Below, in pieces: positions 36,513 to 47,864 of a DNA stretch of 64,000 nucleotides (positions within the stretch are counted from its first letter, which is position 1; each line of letters starts with the position of its first letter). Made by a program: the position numbers and the translations under genes. The notes beneath the pieces are model-generated. The model saw nothing but the letters and a program-made list of their open reading frames with translations. It ran no database searches and was not told the origin of the DNA. Source of the DNA: Hydra vulgaris (Eukaryota > Cnidaria > Hydrozoa > Anthoathecata > Hydridae); contig NC_088933.1 in assembly GCF_038396675.1 (NCBI RefSeq), positions 35,760,001 through 35,824,000 on the forward strand, written 5' to 3'.

Positions 36513-36792
36513 GGCTTCGCCACGAAATATTGAGAGCGAAAAACAGCTTGGTCAACATTTTGTCCAGTTGCACTTATTTTGTCCAGAAGGAAATCAACGT
36601 TTTTAATACTATTGATTAATTTATTAATTTTTGTGTACAAATAAAGAACTTTAAGATGAATAAAACTTGGAGAACTTTGTCTCTAAACAGTTACAAAGTT
36701 ATATCTTTATATTGAAAAATGCAGCACTTTTATATAAAAAAACTAAATTAGCATTATTTGGTTGCACTCGTTTTACCGATACTGTATATAAA

Positions 36793-38777
36793 CAGTATTG
36801 GGCAAAACATTTGCAACCAAAATCGAACAATGCTAAAAAGTGTTCCTAATTTTACATGTCTTAAAAACGAAACGAACTATACTACCACAGCGAACAGTTC
36901 AGGAGTCTGGATTCTAGCATGCCATGACATAAGCAATCAGCTGACAGGTGACAGCACACAAGCAGAATTGTTAGAGAGCAGAAGTGCTATTTTGCAGCGA
37001 AAAAAACAAGAGCAGCTTTTTTGGTTTGTTTCATTTTCTTAAGTCTGGTCCGTGTCAACATAACGGAAGTTTTTTAATAGTTAAAGGAAGTATCCAGAAA
37101 CATGCTAAAGCTTCCAGAAGAAGCATTTGAAAGCATCCAGAAACATTCAAAAGCATCTAGACGCATCCAGAAGCTTCGAAAAGAAGCATCTAGAATCTTT
37201 CAAAACAGGTTTACACGGGTTCGTTTTACTATATAAGAGACATGTAAATCGACATGTAATTCAGTTAGTATATGGAAGTCATTCAGTCATTTCTATCAAG
37301 ACAGTTTATCGAAGTGAGTTTTATCAAATTTTTTTATCGAAGAACATCAATACAAGAAGTGAAATACAACAAGTGTTTCATTACATCAATACAGTCCACA
37401 CCGAACCAAGACGTTGTGTTCCACAGAGCGTTATAGTATCATCACAAGGTAAATGTAACACGGTAAGCCTTGAGAAGCGTGGTTATTTATTTTTATTATT
37501 TTTATAACTTCAAGTGCAAAAATGACTCTAGATAGACTTGGATTGGAACTAAGAAAGAAAATTATTGGCGATTACTTAAGTGGAATGTTACAAAAAGGTA
37601 TTTGTGATAAATATCGCGTGATAAAATGGACCGCATTAAGACTATGTTCCAAATATCGTTCTACGGGGAAGTTGGTAGCAGGTAACAAAGGTGGAAGACC
37701 GCATTCCACCACTTCTTGAGAGGATTCTATGATCGTCAGATCCGTCAAGAAGGATCCCTGGATATCATCAGTCAAGATATAAAAGCAATAAGAGCTGCCT
37801 TTATCGGACCGAATAATCAGACGACGTGCTGTTGAAGCCGGATTGTTTTCTCGACGCCCTGTTAAAAAACCGCTGATTTCACTAAAAAACCAGAAGAAAA
37901 GACTCCTGTTTGCTACATCTCATATTGACTGGAATGTGCAGATATGGCGAGCTGTCCTGTTCAGTGACGAATTAAAGTTCAACATCATTGGGAGCGATGG
38001 CATTTGCCGTGTACGTCGACCGGCCGGAAAACGCTTTGATTTACGTTACTGCCATAAGACCGTGAAGCATGGTGGAGGCAATGTAATGGTCTTGGGGTAA
38101 TTTTCTGCTAACGGCCTAGGTCCAATACATCAAAACAATAAAATAATGAACCGTTTCATGTATAAAAATATCCTAAAATGATGTTATGTTACCTCATGCT
38201 GAATGAAATATGCCAATAAAATGGGTTTTCCAGCAAGACAACGATCCGAAACACACTGCAAAAGTAGTCAAGCAGTGGTTCCAAGACAACCACCTAACGG
38301 TGATGGATTGGCAGCCTCAATCCTCGGATCTTAACCCTATCGAGAAACTGTGGGAGAACGTCAACCGCAGAATTAATCGTGAAGGTGTTCGTAATAAGGA
38401 TCAACTGTTTGAACAAATCCAAAAGGCCTGGGCAGCGATTCCACAAAGTTTCATAGATCACCTGATCAAATCTATGCCTCGAAGATGCAAGGCTGTGATC
38501 GACAACTAAGGCTTCGCCACGAAATATTGAGAGCGAAATACAGCTTGGTTAACATTTTGTCGAGTTGCACTTGTCTTGTCCAGAAGGAAATCAACTTTTT
38601 TAATACTTTCGATTAATTTATTAATTTTCATGTACAAATAATGAACTTTTTGATGTATAAAACTTGAAGAACTTTGTCTCTGAACAGTAACATGATTATT
38701 TCTCTAAATTGAAAAAATGCAGCACTTTTATATGAAGAAACTAAATTAGCATTATATGGTTGCACTCGTTTTGTCCG

Positions 38778-38783
<6 letters not shown>
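36793..38783 (+). mobile_element. Tc1 element, tandem copy 2, complete
   Basis: The left terminus CAGTATTGGGCAAAAC starts at 36793; the right terminus ends at 38783 (TAGTACCGGACAAAAC inverted). Only 8 bp (TATATAAA) separate it from copy 1, in the same orientation. It is followed directly by a (TA)n tract. The arrangement suggests insertion into the TA at the edge of copy 1, or tandem duplication. Confidence 0.85.
37522..38509 (+). pseudogene. Tc1 transposase (DD34E), copy 2
   Basis: ATG at 37522 (MTLDRLGLELRKK). HTH parts as in copy 1. TGA at 37719 follows PHSTTS where copy 1 has AGA. After a damaged stretch: FSRRPVKKPLISLKNQKK, VLFSDELKFNIIGSDG (the catalytic DE of copy 1 is intact as D), VRRPAGKRFDLRYCHKTV, stop at 38100, then VFQQDNDPKHTAKVVKQWF, QSSDLNPIEKLW and MPRRCKAVIDN. 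The nonsense codons of the two copies fall at different positions. Confidence 0.9.

Positions 38784-38842
<59 letters not shown>
38784..38842. repeat. (TA)n microsatellite
   Basis: Directly abuts the right end of Tc1 copy 2. It may have grown from the TA target site. Confidence 0.95.
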
Positions 38843-38845
<3 letters not shown>

Positions 38846-38859
38846 GAAGTTTTCTTGCA

Positions 38860-40160
38860 AGTATTAACGCTGCAACTATAGTACCACCTGTTATGCTTTT
38901 GTTAAATGTCATTACAAACAGAGACATCTGCTCATTTAATTTAAATTTTGCAGTGATAAAAGTATTTGGTTGGCATTTTTACATTTATGTTGTTTATTTG
39001 TCTTAACATCTTTGAATAGCATTATGATTCCAAATCTTAACAACTTTGTTTGTAAATATCAAGTCAATATTATTGTGTTTGCATTTTATCTTTAAGACCT
39101 TGAAATAAAAAAAACTAGTTATATTAACAGAAACCAAATATTTTAAAGTATGTTATTACGTTTTAATAAGCTTATTTTAGCAAGTACAAATCAGACAACT
39201 GTAAGTATTAATACATAAATTGTGCATTGCTTAGGTAAACAGTTTTTTTTTGAAACGCTTTTGAAAACCTTTTTTAACGTAATATGATATAGTGACGCCA
39301 AAATGGTAATGACTGTCTGTGTAAAACAACTTATTGTTATAGTTTCATGAAAAATATTGACTGATAATATTAACATTTTTATCTTTATTTTATAGATTAA
39401 CTTTGAATAATTGTAAATAATTAATTTACCAACCTGTACCAATTATTTATTATTATTTGTATTTATATAATAGTATTGTTTTAATTTCTATTTTGTTTTT
39501 TATCTTTTCATTTTTTATTTACTTAAATATTTACTCTTTGGTTATAACTAGAATGATTTATCAAGAAAATCCTGTGCACTGTCGCAATTATAAAAAAAAG
39601 TTGAAGTTATAGCAACCCCTAAAAAAATACTTTGCTAAGAATTGAGGAAAAAAATTTAAACTGTTAACAACATGTAAAGTTACAAATTTAATTTAGACAA
39701 CCTTCTGTTATGTATTTTGTTATTACTGTCTTAAAAGACACTTTAAAGATAGTAATTACAAAATACATAACAGAAGTAAGACAGAATTAAACTTTAATTC
39801 TATTGTTGCTATTGCCGAAACTTTAAATTAATATCTAGTCAACAGAAAATAAATAAGCTAATTTTTTTGATTTCCTTTCTTACATTTCAATTATTAATTG
39901 TTACAAAATTGACAGATTAAACTTTAAAAGAATTGAAAAAATAAAAACATATCAAATAAAACAAAATTATATAAAAGTTTCCAAAAAAATCCATTATTTT
40001 ATAACAATGACTTATTTTTATTTTAAAACTTTACATGTTTTTTTAAAATCAAAAAATTTCCACAAGATTTTTTAATTTTAATATTTTTTAACAATGTTTT
40101 TTATAAAACAATTATTACTTTGTAAGACTTTGATATAATTTGTAAATGAATCGGTGAATG
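38860..40160. other. No recognised gene; one long hairpin
   Basis: AT-rich noncoding DNA. 39702-39732 and 39746-39776 form an inverted repeat with two mismatches over 31 bp (CTTCTGTTATGTATTTTGTT start). Confidence 0.6.
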
Positions 40161-40164
40161 TTAA

Positions 40165-40362
40165 AAGGGCGGAATTCCAACAATGTAAACTTTCGTGAAA
40201 CATAAAAAAACAGCACTACTTACTCAGTAAATTTTTGTTAATGGATTAACAACTTTTTTTTTGAAGGTAATAATGTTCTTTATCTTAAAAGCAAACATTT
40301 ATTTTTTTATATTTATTTTTAAAGAACCTACAATCCAATTAACACTGTGAACTTCAGCCCTT
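40165..40362. mobile_element. 198-bp MITE flanked by TTAA
   Basis: The ends AAGGGCGGAATTC and AAGGGCTGAAGTTC (inverted) are each bordered by TTAA (40161-40164 and 40363-40366). A TTAA target duplication is used by piggyBac and Kolobok elements, so this looks like a non-autonomous derivative of one of those. No coding capacity. Confidence 0.65.
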
Positions 40363-40539
40363 TTAACATTTAACAAATAATTATTGCTAATTTTATCAGG
40401 ATTTTAATTTTGGTCTATAGTAAATAATGTCACAAACTGCAATAAATCTTTACAAAGCGTATATTTATGAATTGTTTATACATTTTAACAAAAATTATAA
40501 TGAAAAAAAGGTCAATTACAAAAATTTTATCAGCTATGC

Positions 40540-40686
40540 TTAATCATTTTCTCCAACATCTTCTGCTTTTCCATCGTTGCTTTCTGCTGTAGGCCTTTGC
40601 AGTAGTTTATTATAAAAGTCAATATGGTCATGTGGGATATACTTAATACACTTTCTTACGCCATTCAATTTGGAGTAGTTATAAAA
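40540..40686 (-). CDS. Possible orphan C-terminal coding segment
   Basis: A minus-strand frame without ATG reads NGVRKCIKYIPHDHIDFYNK, LLQRP and an acidic tail ending GENDstop at 40540. Its composition looks like real protein rather than AT-rich noise. No matching splice acceptor was found at its upstream end (a TGA lies just before FYNY), and I do not recognise the family. It may be a last exon or the tail of a transposon protein. Confidence 0.3.
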   Translation of the reverse strand, partial: FYNYSKLNGVRKCIKYIPHDHIDFYNKLLQRPTAESNDGKAEDVGEND

Positions 40687-41726
40687 TCAAAATTATAGTC
40701 TCTTAAAACAAAGTATCATTATGTCTGTTCACAACAATACAAATATGGTGAGTTTTAGTTTGAGTTATTTATTAAAATAGTACAAAGAGTTTTTTTAATA
40801 ACCTTTTTAAAGTAATAATAATAATATTAAGTAAATAAAGTAATATTGACAAAAACAAATTTAAAAAACAAATATGATTTAAATACACGGGGTTTAACAG
40901 ATTTCAATGATTGCAAAAAAAAAAAAGCTAAACAAGTTAGGTTTATAGAACTTAGTTTAATGATTGTAAAACTTATTCACTACACAATAGACATTTATAC
41001 TCTAATACACTAAACATTTATACAACATAGTATAGTGTATATATTTTTATTTACTTTACTAAATTAGAGTTATAATTATATGAAAATCATTGAAATACAA
41101 GTATTACATGTTACTTTAATAACAAATAGAAATTCTTTGATAATTCATTTTAATTTATTTAGTTTATACTAAATATGCTTTTGTAATATTGCTTTTTGTT
41201 TTTTATTTCAACTATTACACTCTTTTTTTATTCTCTGAAAAAAGTTGAATGGCTATCCAATTACTAACATACTTTTTTATACATCAAAATTAAATATATT
41301 ACTAGAACAAGAATTTAATTTGAATCAAATAATTATTTTTTAAGCTATTTTTTTTTTTTTTTTGGCTTTAACAAAAATGTTTGAATTATAAACTGATTTC
41401 GATACAAAAGATGACACCATTAATCTTGTTGTTTTTACGGTACTTTGATAGTTTGTTTCCCTAGTCTATAATGGTAGCTATAAAAATCTGATTTGTTACC
41501 TGACCTCCGACCGCAAGAATTAGTGTTATGAAATTTTTCAAGTTCAAAAAACAAAGATTTAGGCACTGTTTCGAAGAATTTCGAGATACACATTGCTTAC
41601 GAAATAATTTTGATTTCAAACATATACCTCGTAATTGTGAATACTTATAATTTATCTATGTCAACATGCTTTGTCGCGTGCCTTTACTTCCAGTCGCAAT
41701 GATAACAAAGGAATTTTTTTACTACA

Positions 41727-42110
41727 TTGCTTAAAAGCATGTGCATAAATGTTCAATCTGATCCACGCCCCGTGCCCCTTGAAATTAAGAATTTTCGTTT
41801 CCATACAGCAAATAAAATAAACCATGCTCGTCTGGATATTAAAGCTATAATCAGAAAACACAAAAATGAAAAAAAAGAGAATATGGCAAATGAGTTCGTG
41901 AAGTTGAACATGGCAGTTTTATACCAATAGCTTTTTGGTACAAGCGGAGGTATTGGTAAGGAATTTCATAAATTTGTTAGAAGACTAGCCAAGAAACTAT
42001 CAGAAAAAATAAAACAAAAAATACTTGATTTTCGAAATACTTCGCTTAACTATTCTTTGTTTAAGAGCTCTAAGAGCGCCGTGGACTAGAAAAAATGATT
42101 TTAAAATTGG
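41727..42110 (+). pseudogene. Repeat-protein fragment with GTSGGIGKE motif
   Basis: The frame at 41727-41930 (HTANKINHARLDIKAIIRKH) is followed, one frame over, by FGTSGGIGKEFHKFVRRLA and a LRALRAPWTRK-like end with GVDFNIETRV. The pattern (T)TGGMG.E...F..RLA followed by LR..LR is familiar from uncharacterised multicopy repeat proteins of invertebrates. I cannot name the element class. Frame changes and a stop show decay. Confidence 0.4.
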
Positions 42111-42314
42111 TGTTGATTTTAATATTGAAACGAGGGTATTAAGATGCATATTCAAGATCAATTTTTTATTTGGTTGATTCTTTTACGCATGCTAGTTAAC
42201 ATATGTTGACATTTGTTTTGCTCGAAATGGAATACAGTCGGAGAGGATACGAATGTTTTTTTGTTATTTGAATTTGTATATATAATATGGATTTAATATA
42301 TTTATTATGATTTT

Positions 42315-42393
<79 letters not shown>

Positions 42394-42434
42394 ATATAAA
42401 TATATTTATATATATATATTTATATAAATATATG

Positions 42435-42468
<34 letters not shown>

Positions 42469-42543
42469 CATATATATATACATACATATGTATATATATA
42501 TACATATATGTATATATATACATATATATGCATATATATTTAT

Positions 42544-42694
42544 ATATATTAGTAGAAAATCACTTAACAAATATTTTTTCCATTTAACACTGTGTTTCAT
42601 CAACAAAGATTCATCAGAAAAATCAAAGAGTTTTCTGTTGTTACACAGTGTTAAATGGAAAAAATATTTGTTAAGTGATTTTCTACTAATATAT
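42544..42694. repeat. Hairpin with ~46-bp perfect arms
   Basis: ATATTAGTAGAAAATCACTT through CATTTAACACTGTGT on the left is repeated in inverted form on the right, ending CTACTAATATAT. The spacer is about 50 bp. The arms are identical, consistent with a young hairpin MITE. Confidence 0.88.
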
Positions 42695-42754
42695 AATTGC
42701 TGTTCTTTTAAGAACATAAGCACTCTATTGTGTAGAATACTTTTTAAAGTTGTT

Positions 42755-42762
<8 letters not shown>
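42695..42762. repeat. Short dispersed repeat, copy 1
   Basis: AATTGCTGTTCTTTTAAGAA...AGTTGTTTAAATA is repeated at 54205-54275 with few changes. Both copies run directly into (TA)n. They look like the conserved end of a dispersed element. Confidence 0.7.
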
Positions 42763-42797
<35 letters not shown>

Positions 42798-42803
42798 AAA
42801 TAC

Positions 42804-42848
<45 letters not shown>

Positions 42849-42869
42849 CATATATGAATATAATATACA

Positions 42870-42928
<59 letters not shown>

Positions 42929-42930
42929 CA

Positions 42931-42978
<48 letters not shown>

Positions 42979-43029
42979 TTTATATTTATATATATATATA
43001 TATATATATATAAATATAAATATATTGGA

Positions 43030-43960
43030 TTGCTTCGGGAGTACGAAACTTGTACTTTTCCTCGGAAAACACCATAAGTGTAAGCTCTGTCAGCTCAATG
43101 TAGTCCTTCCTTGTAGCCCTATCCTCATAATTAAATTAAATCAGAAGTAAATTGGTATAGTGCAATAAACATAGGTATGTATATTTTTGTCTTATTAAGA
43201 ATAATAGAATTAAACAAGAAAAATCTAGGATATATTACTACTTCATAGTAAAATTGTATACATAACTACGTATTAAAATATCTAGTCATCGGGCTACCTT
43301 TTTAAGAGACCCATGAACGGTAATATTTCTGCAGAACGTTATACCTTTATGCTTTTGATGACCAAGCCACGTTTCATCTGGAATAGTCAATTTTCTCAAC
43401 ACCTTTTTATTTAAAATGTCCTTGTTACGCGTAAAAATTATTATCAAATATTTTAAAGCTGGAAACCTTGTTTTCAGCTTTAAAGTATTTGATCACCGAA
43501 TAATTTACCTTTCCGTAAACAGTAGAGACATCAAAACATTTAAAGTTTTCACATTATTTATCATTTCAGACAATTTTCTTCCAAAATCTCTTTATGATTA
43601 TAAAGAATAAATATTTGAATAAATTACCAAGGTTTGAATAAATTACGAACAAAAAAACCTTTCAGCTTTTTTATAACTCTAGCCCCATTGTAATTAGCTA
43701 AAACTTGAAACTCGTCGAAATTAAAATCACCAAACATTTATAAACATAATATAACATTGAGTTTCATGAATTAACCAATCAAAATGCACCCAAAAAAGAT
43801 AGACCCTAAACAGGTTCTTTTTTTTTAGCTCTCTCCTTAATTACGCTGATCACACAAGTATTGAACCACTAAACTTAAAAAATGGCTTATATCATTACAT
43901 TACATTTAGTATCTTTTTTTATCTTTAAACATTACTTCAATTTTTTTATACATACGTTGT
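43030..43960. other. No recognised gene
   Basis: A minus-strand frame at 43293-43420 reads ILNKKVLRKLTIPDETWLGH and FCRNITVHGSLKK. It looks protein-like, is not recognised and has no visible start. An imperfect inverted repeat around AAAGCTGGAAAC lies at 43443-43495. Confidence 0.35.
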
Positions 43961-43975
43961 ACAATAAAATTAAGA

Positions 43976-45160
43976 ATGGCAACCAAGTTTAAAAAATTTG
44001 ATGTGGCTGAATTTCTTGTTAAAAAAACAAACAAGTGTGCCATGGACGTTATCTGTTTGTCATGGCTGATCAATGAAAGTTTAGTGTGTTGGCCAAATCA
44101 CTTGCAATCATCTCGCCTTTTAATTGCGATACGTGAAGCCACACTTACTCCTGAAAATAACTGGAATCAGCTGAAAATAAGAATTCTTTATTATTCTGGT
44201 AATTGTCGTTGTTTGCTATGTTATTTTTGATTGTTTTTCTTTTAGGTTACATTTGTGCAAAATGCTAATGATCAGATCAGCTATATTCATTATGAAACTG
44301 CTTTAGAGCGGATGGAAACAGAGTTTACACCAAGTGTTAAAGCGGCTGTTGAAAGTGATGAAAATTTTTTCATGACTCCAGCTAGGATAGATAGATAGTT
44401 AGATAGATAGTTAGCAGGCTGCAATACAGTTCGATATACTGAACCATTTCTAATAAATCATTCTATACCAATATCCCCCTCTCCTGACCAGAGCTTGACA
44501 AATATTGTGGCTGCTTTAGGCAATCGATTTGTTGGTAAAGAATTACATTCAATTACACATTCAAACAAATAACCCATCAGGGGTAATTGTTTGAATGTGT
44601 AATAGAATATACTGTTTATACTTTTTTTCTTAGTTTTTTGTGTACTTAGATCTAGTCTATTTGACTTACATTTTATAGAAATCAGTTTTTCTTGCAGCGT
44701 TTAAGAAGGAATGTTTGGATCTGCTTGTTGGCATTTAATATGATTTGAAAAATTTTTACACTCGCCTATTCATTTTAGGTTAAAAGTTGCCAGTTTACAT
44801 TCAGAGCATAGCAGGACCATCCCCATCAGTTCAATGTAGTTATTTGCCTGTTAAAGAGGAAAAAGGTCTTTTGGTCCCAGATGAAAAATTAAGGAATAAA
44901 TACACCTATGGATCTTTGGTATGTAATTTATATACTTAAGACACCTATGAATCATTGGTATATAACTTATATACTTTAGAACATACGATACGTTTGCTTT
45001 TAATGAAGATATGGAATAGAATGCTTTGTATAAATTTATTAAATTACTTACTAAACTGTGTTGTGGCTTTTACCTTAAATGCACATTTAACTTATTTAAT
45101 AGAGCAATGGGCCCCACTTTAGCAACTTTAAGGTATACTTTTTTGCTGTGGCAAAAACAA
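43976..45160 (+). pseudogene. DUF4806-like gene B, 5' exons
   Basis: ATG at 43976 (MATKFKKFDVAEFLVKKT). DVICLSWLINESLVCWPNHL and NNWNQLKIRILYYS resemble the N-terminus of DUF4806 proteins (V.VVP..WL....CYWP..., W..y.vriL). The donor is at 44199. Candidate exons follow: 44246-44395 (NANDQISYIHYETALERMET), about 44418-44534 (IPISPSPDQSLTNIVAALGN, donor GTAAAG), 44787-44918 (SPSVQCSYLPVKEEKGLLVP, donor GTATGT) and about 45104 on (GPTLATLRYTFLL). Phases do not all agree, so one or more indels are likely. The C-terminal exons follow after the Tc1 insertion at 45624-47054. Confidence 0.5.
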
Positions 45161-45493
45161 CCTATGCTGACGAATAAAAAAAATCTGATATTGTTTAACT
45201 GTGGGTAGGGGTATGATAAGCTCATAAACCATCATGGAATTTTGAATGGTTTTTTTCATTGAGTTATTATCACTTTATAAAACATTTATGAAAATATACC
45301 GTCCAGATCTGCAAAACAGATTAACCTTATTGATCTATTTGTAACAAATTGATTTTTCTTCGATAATGTCATATTTAGATATCACATTATATATAATCAC
45401 CTTGTCACATTTGGAAATCCGTTCGAAACACACACATTTATGTTACCATTAAACTTTTTTAAAAACCAATTACATATATATTTATGTTTATGT

Positions 45494-45513
45494 ATATATA
45501 TATATATATTTAT

Positions 45514-45587
<74 letters not shown>

Positions 45588-45606
45588 TATACATTTATAT
45601 ATACAT
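45494..45606. repeat. (TA)n microsatellite
   Basis: TA tract just left of the Tc1 element that splits gene B. Confidence 0.95.
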
Positions 45607-45623
45607 ATATGTTTAATTATATA

Positions 45624-47054
45624 CAGTTACGGACTTAATATTAGACTCAAAGTGATAAAATTAAAATTTTCATGATGAAAGTGTGAAAATAGCATAATAA
45701 GTATGATGCATGCATAAATAACTTGATGAATAAATTTGTTTCATGGAAATAAATATATCTGATGATATAATATGCAAAAATAGCACCTGGCGGATTTGGA
45801 ATTCCAGTAAAATTGTTAATTATGTATAAATAAGGAAACGATTATTGTTGTCAATTATTTATTTAAAAGTTGTGAATTTGGGTAGCTGGCTAAATTTTTA
45901 ACTTGTTTCATTTCAGTCATTTTAAAGCACCATAATGGGGAAGAAGAAAACGTCAAATAAATCGATTAGATCTCAAGTTATTTTATTACTTGAGGAAAAT
46001 TATAACACAAGGGACATTGCATCCAGGATGGGAATATCACAATCTTCAGCATCGCGTGTTGCAAGGCGTTCAGTTCTTCTGGTTCAATCAAACCTAAAGA
46101 TCATCCTGGTAGACCAAGGCTTATTTCAACGCAGAAAGAACGTTTAATTCGACGAGAAGTAATGAAAATACCAACTATTACATATTCAGCTATCAAAAGG
46201 AATTTAAATTTGAATGTTTCCACTCGTCATATTCGACGTATTTTATGCAACAGACTTTCTATGCGGGCGTCAAGACCTTTAAAGGAGCCTTTTCTTTCTG
46301 ATATCCAACGGAAGAAGAGAATATTGTTTTATAAGAAATACTCTCATTGGACATAAGAAGATTGGGCAAAAGTCATGTTTAGTGACGAGAGTAATTTTCC
46401 TTTGATAGCAAGCTATAAACAATGGGTTCAACGTCCTAAACATTCATCAGTAATTGACCCAAGGTTTACAGTTCCAACTGTTAAGCACCCCGCTCATGCG
46501 ATGGTGTGGGGGTGCTTCTCAGCACATGGCCTTGGTTCCAATCGACTTATAAACCAAGGAGAAACTTTAAATTCAACAGCATACATTAATACTTTTGACA
46601 GTTTAGGAAGATTCATAGTGATTTACAATTGCACCGTGTTCCAGAAAGGACTTGGCCCCCTGCCACGTCTCAAAGCAAACTAAAAACTGGTTTATATCAA
46701 AAAAAAAATTGAATTATTGGAGTGGCCTTCAAATTCGCCAGATCTAAACCCGATCGAAAACCTATGGGTTATAATTAAACGCCGAGTTGCCGAAGTTGTA
46801 TAGTTGTTCTCCATCCCGGATTAAATTGAAAAAAGTAAATTTATCTAGTGCTCAATTTCAGCTGACATCTGCAAAAACTTGGTGGATTCAATGCCGCAGC
46901 GCCTTAAAGAAGAACTAAAATCGAAAGGACATTCATGCAAGTATTAGCAGGCTGTAATAAATCATTATTTTTATTATCATTTTTAAATATATGGTTATGG
47001 AATAAAGATTTTTGTTAATATTGAAGTCTGAGAATAAAATTAAGTCCGTAACTG
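45624..47054 (+). mobile_element. Tc1-type element, 1,431 bp
   Basis: Perfect short terminal inverted repeats CAGTTACGGACTTAAT at both ends, flanked by TA (45622-45623 and 47055-47056). Contains one transposase pseudogene. It lies inside an intron of DUF4806-like gene B. Confidence 0.92.
45935..46950 (+). pseudogene. Tc1-type transposase, frameshifted
   Basis: ATG at 45935 (MGKKKTSNKSIRSQVILLLE). HTH part NYNTRDIASRMGISQSSASR; after a frameshift near 46070, KPKDHPGRPRLIS and ERLIRREV; then STRHIRRILCNRLSMRASRP, first catalytic block VMFSDESNFPLI, HAMVWGCFSAHGLGSNRLIN. A second frameshift near 46600 removes the second Asp region (the PPATSQS remnant stands where QD.APCH is expected). [19 protein letters not shown] gives the third block. 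Further stops occur before the end (MPQRLKEELKSKG). Confidence 0.88.
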
Positions 47055-47095
47055 TATATATTTTTAAGTTATGTTAAATAAACTTCCTTACATCG

Positions 47096-47590
47096 GTTGG
47101 AGGAGATGATTATAAGCAACTAACGACGACAAACTTAAAACAGCTAATGGCCAAAGAAGTATGTTTGTTATATTCAATGTATGGCAGAAAACAAAAAAAA
47201 ATCTTTTTTCGGCGCTTACGTTCTGCAAAGTTATTATAGGTAATTTATATTATTTTTTATCTTCGTATTCGTTCAATTTATAATTTTGATAATTTGTAAT
47301 ATTGCATTTGATTCATGTTTTATTTAACATTAATAACTTATAATTTCTTTACAGCTGTAATAAGAAAAAAGTTTAAAAATACTAATGACAAAAGCAAAAG
47401 AAGGCTTAAAGAAAGAATTAGTAGCTTTCTGGCCACGGCCATTAATAGAGACGGCGGAAAAAAGAATAGAACCGCAACTGAGCAACGCCCACCATTTAGC
47501 GATGAAAATGAATACCTTCAAGATAGTGAAATCCAATGTCCACAAAATGATAGTGAGAGTAAAATGCAGTATGTGTTTGTAAATACATAA
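47096..47590 (+). pseudogene. DUF4806-like gene B, 3' exons
   Basis: 47096-47239 encodes VGGDDYKQLTTTNLKQLMAK, LLYSMYGRKQKKIFFRRL and AKLL, followed by a GTAATT donor. 47355-47590 (acceptor TTTACAG) encodes AVIRKKFKNTNDKSKRRLKE and RISSFLATA and ends at TAA. This follows the DUF4806 layout (GG...L...L......Y...GRKgKk.F...L...L then AV.kk...a....e..l...L..A). The junction as spliced would give a stop, so either a small indel is present or the exact border differs. Confidence 0.5.
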
Positions 47591-47732
47591 ATAAATATAT
47601 ATATATGCATATACAGTTACAGTGAAGTAGGCTACGTTGTTCTTTTGGGTTAAGCAGTTATTTGCTTAACCCAAAAAAACAATATCGTATGCTAATAATT
47701 ATGAATACAAATTCATAACAAGCCATACTCAA

Positions 47733-47850
47733 TACTTGGCGTAATATAGTTTACAGAATTGGCATATTATTGTAAACTATATTACGCCAATATTGGCCAG
47801 TATTATATCCCCAATATTGGCGCAATATTATTTACAATATTGTGCCAATA
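47733..47850. repeat. Palindromic array, TTGGCGCAATATT type (copy 1)
   Basis: GGCGTAATATAGTTTACA and its inverse TGTAAACTATATTACGCC form a hairpin. Further palindromes follow: CCAATATTGG twice, GGCGCAATATT and AATATTGTGCCAATATTG. Similar sequence recurs at 53346-53480. Confidence 0.75.
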
Positions 47851-47864
47851 TTGTCAACTAGCAG

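Larger units (their letters stand above)
34816..36784 (+). mobile_element. Tc1 element, tandem copy 1 (left end lost)
   Basis: It shares about 90% of its length with copy 2, starting at ATCGAACAATGCTAAAAAGT. The right terminus ends ...CGATACTG at 36784 (CAGTATCGG inverted). The matching left terminal repeat is not present near 34816. It has an unusually long (~700 bp) 5' region with a promoter-like organisation, then the transposase. Confidence 0.85.
42318..43025. repeat. TA/TATG/TATT-rich low-complexity block
   Basis: Several hundred bases of TA-based repeats, interrupted by a hairpin (42544-42694) and a short unique repeat (42695-42762). Confidence 0.9.

Noticed and set aside
32046..47864. 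One giant transposon bounded by the inverted 1-kb repeats
   Set aside because: The repeat edges lie in unrelated sequences (pogo gene on one side, palindromic array on the other), so two separate insertions explain them better.
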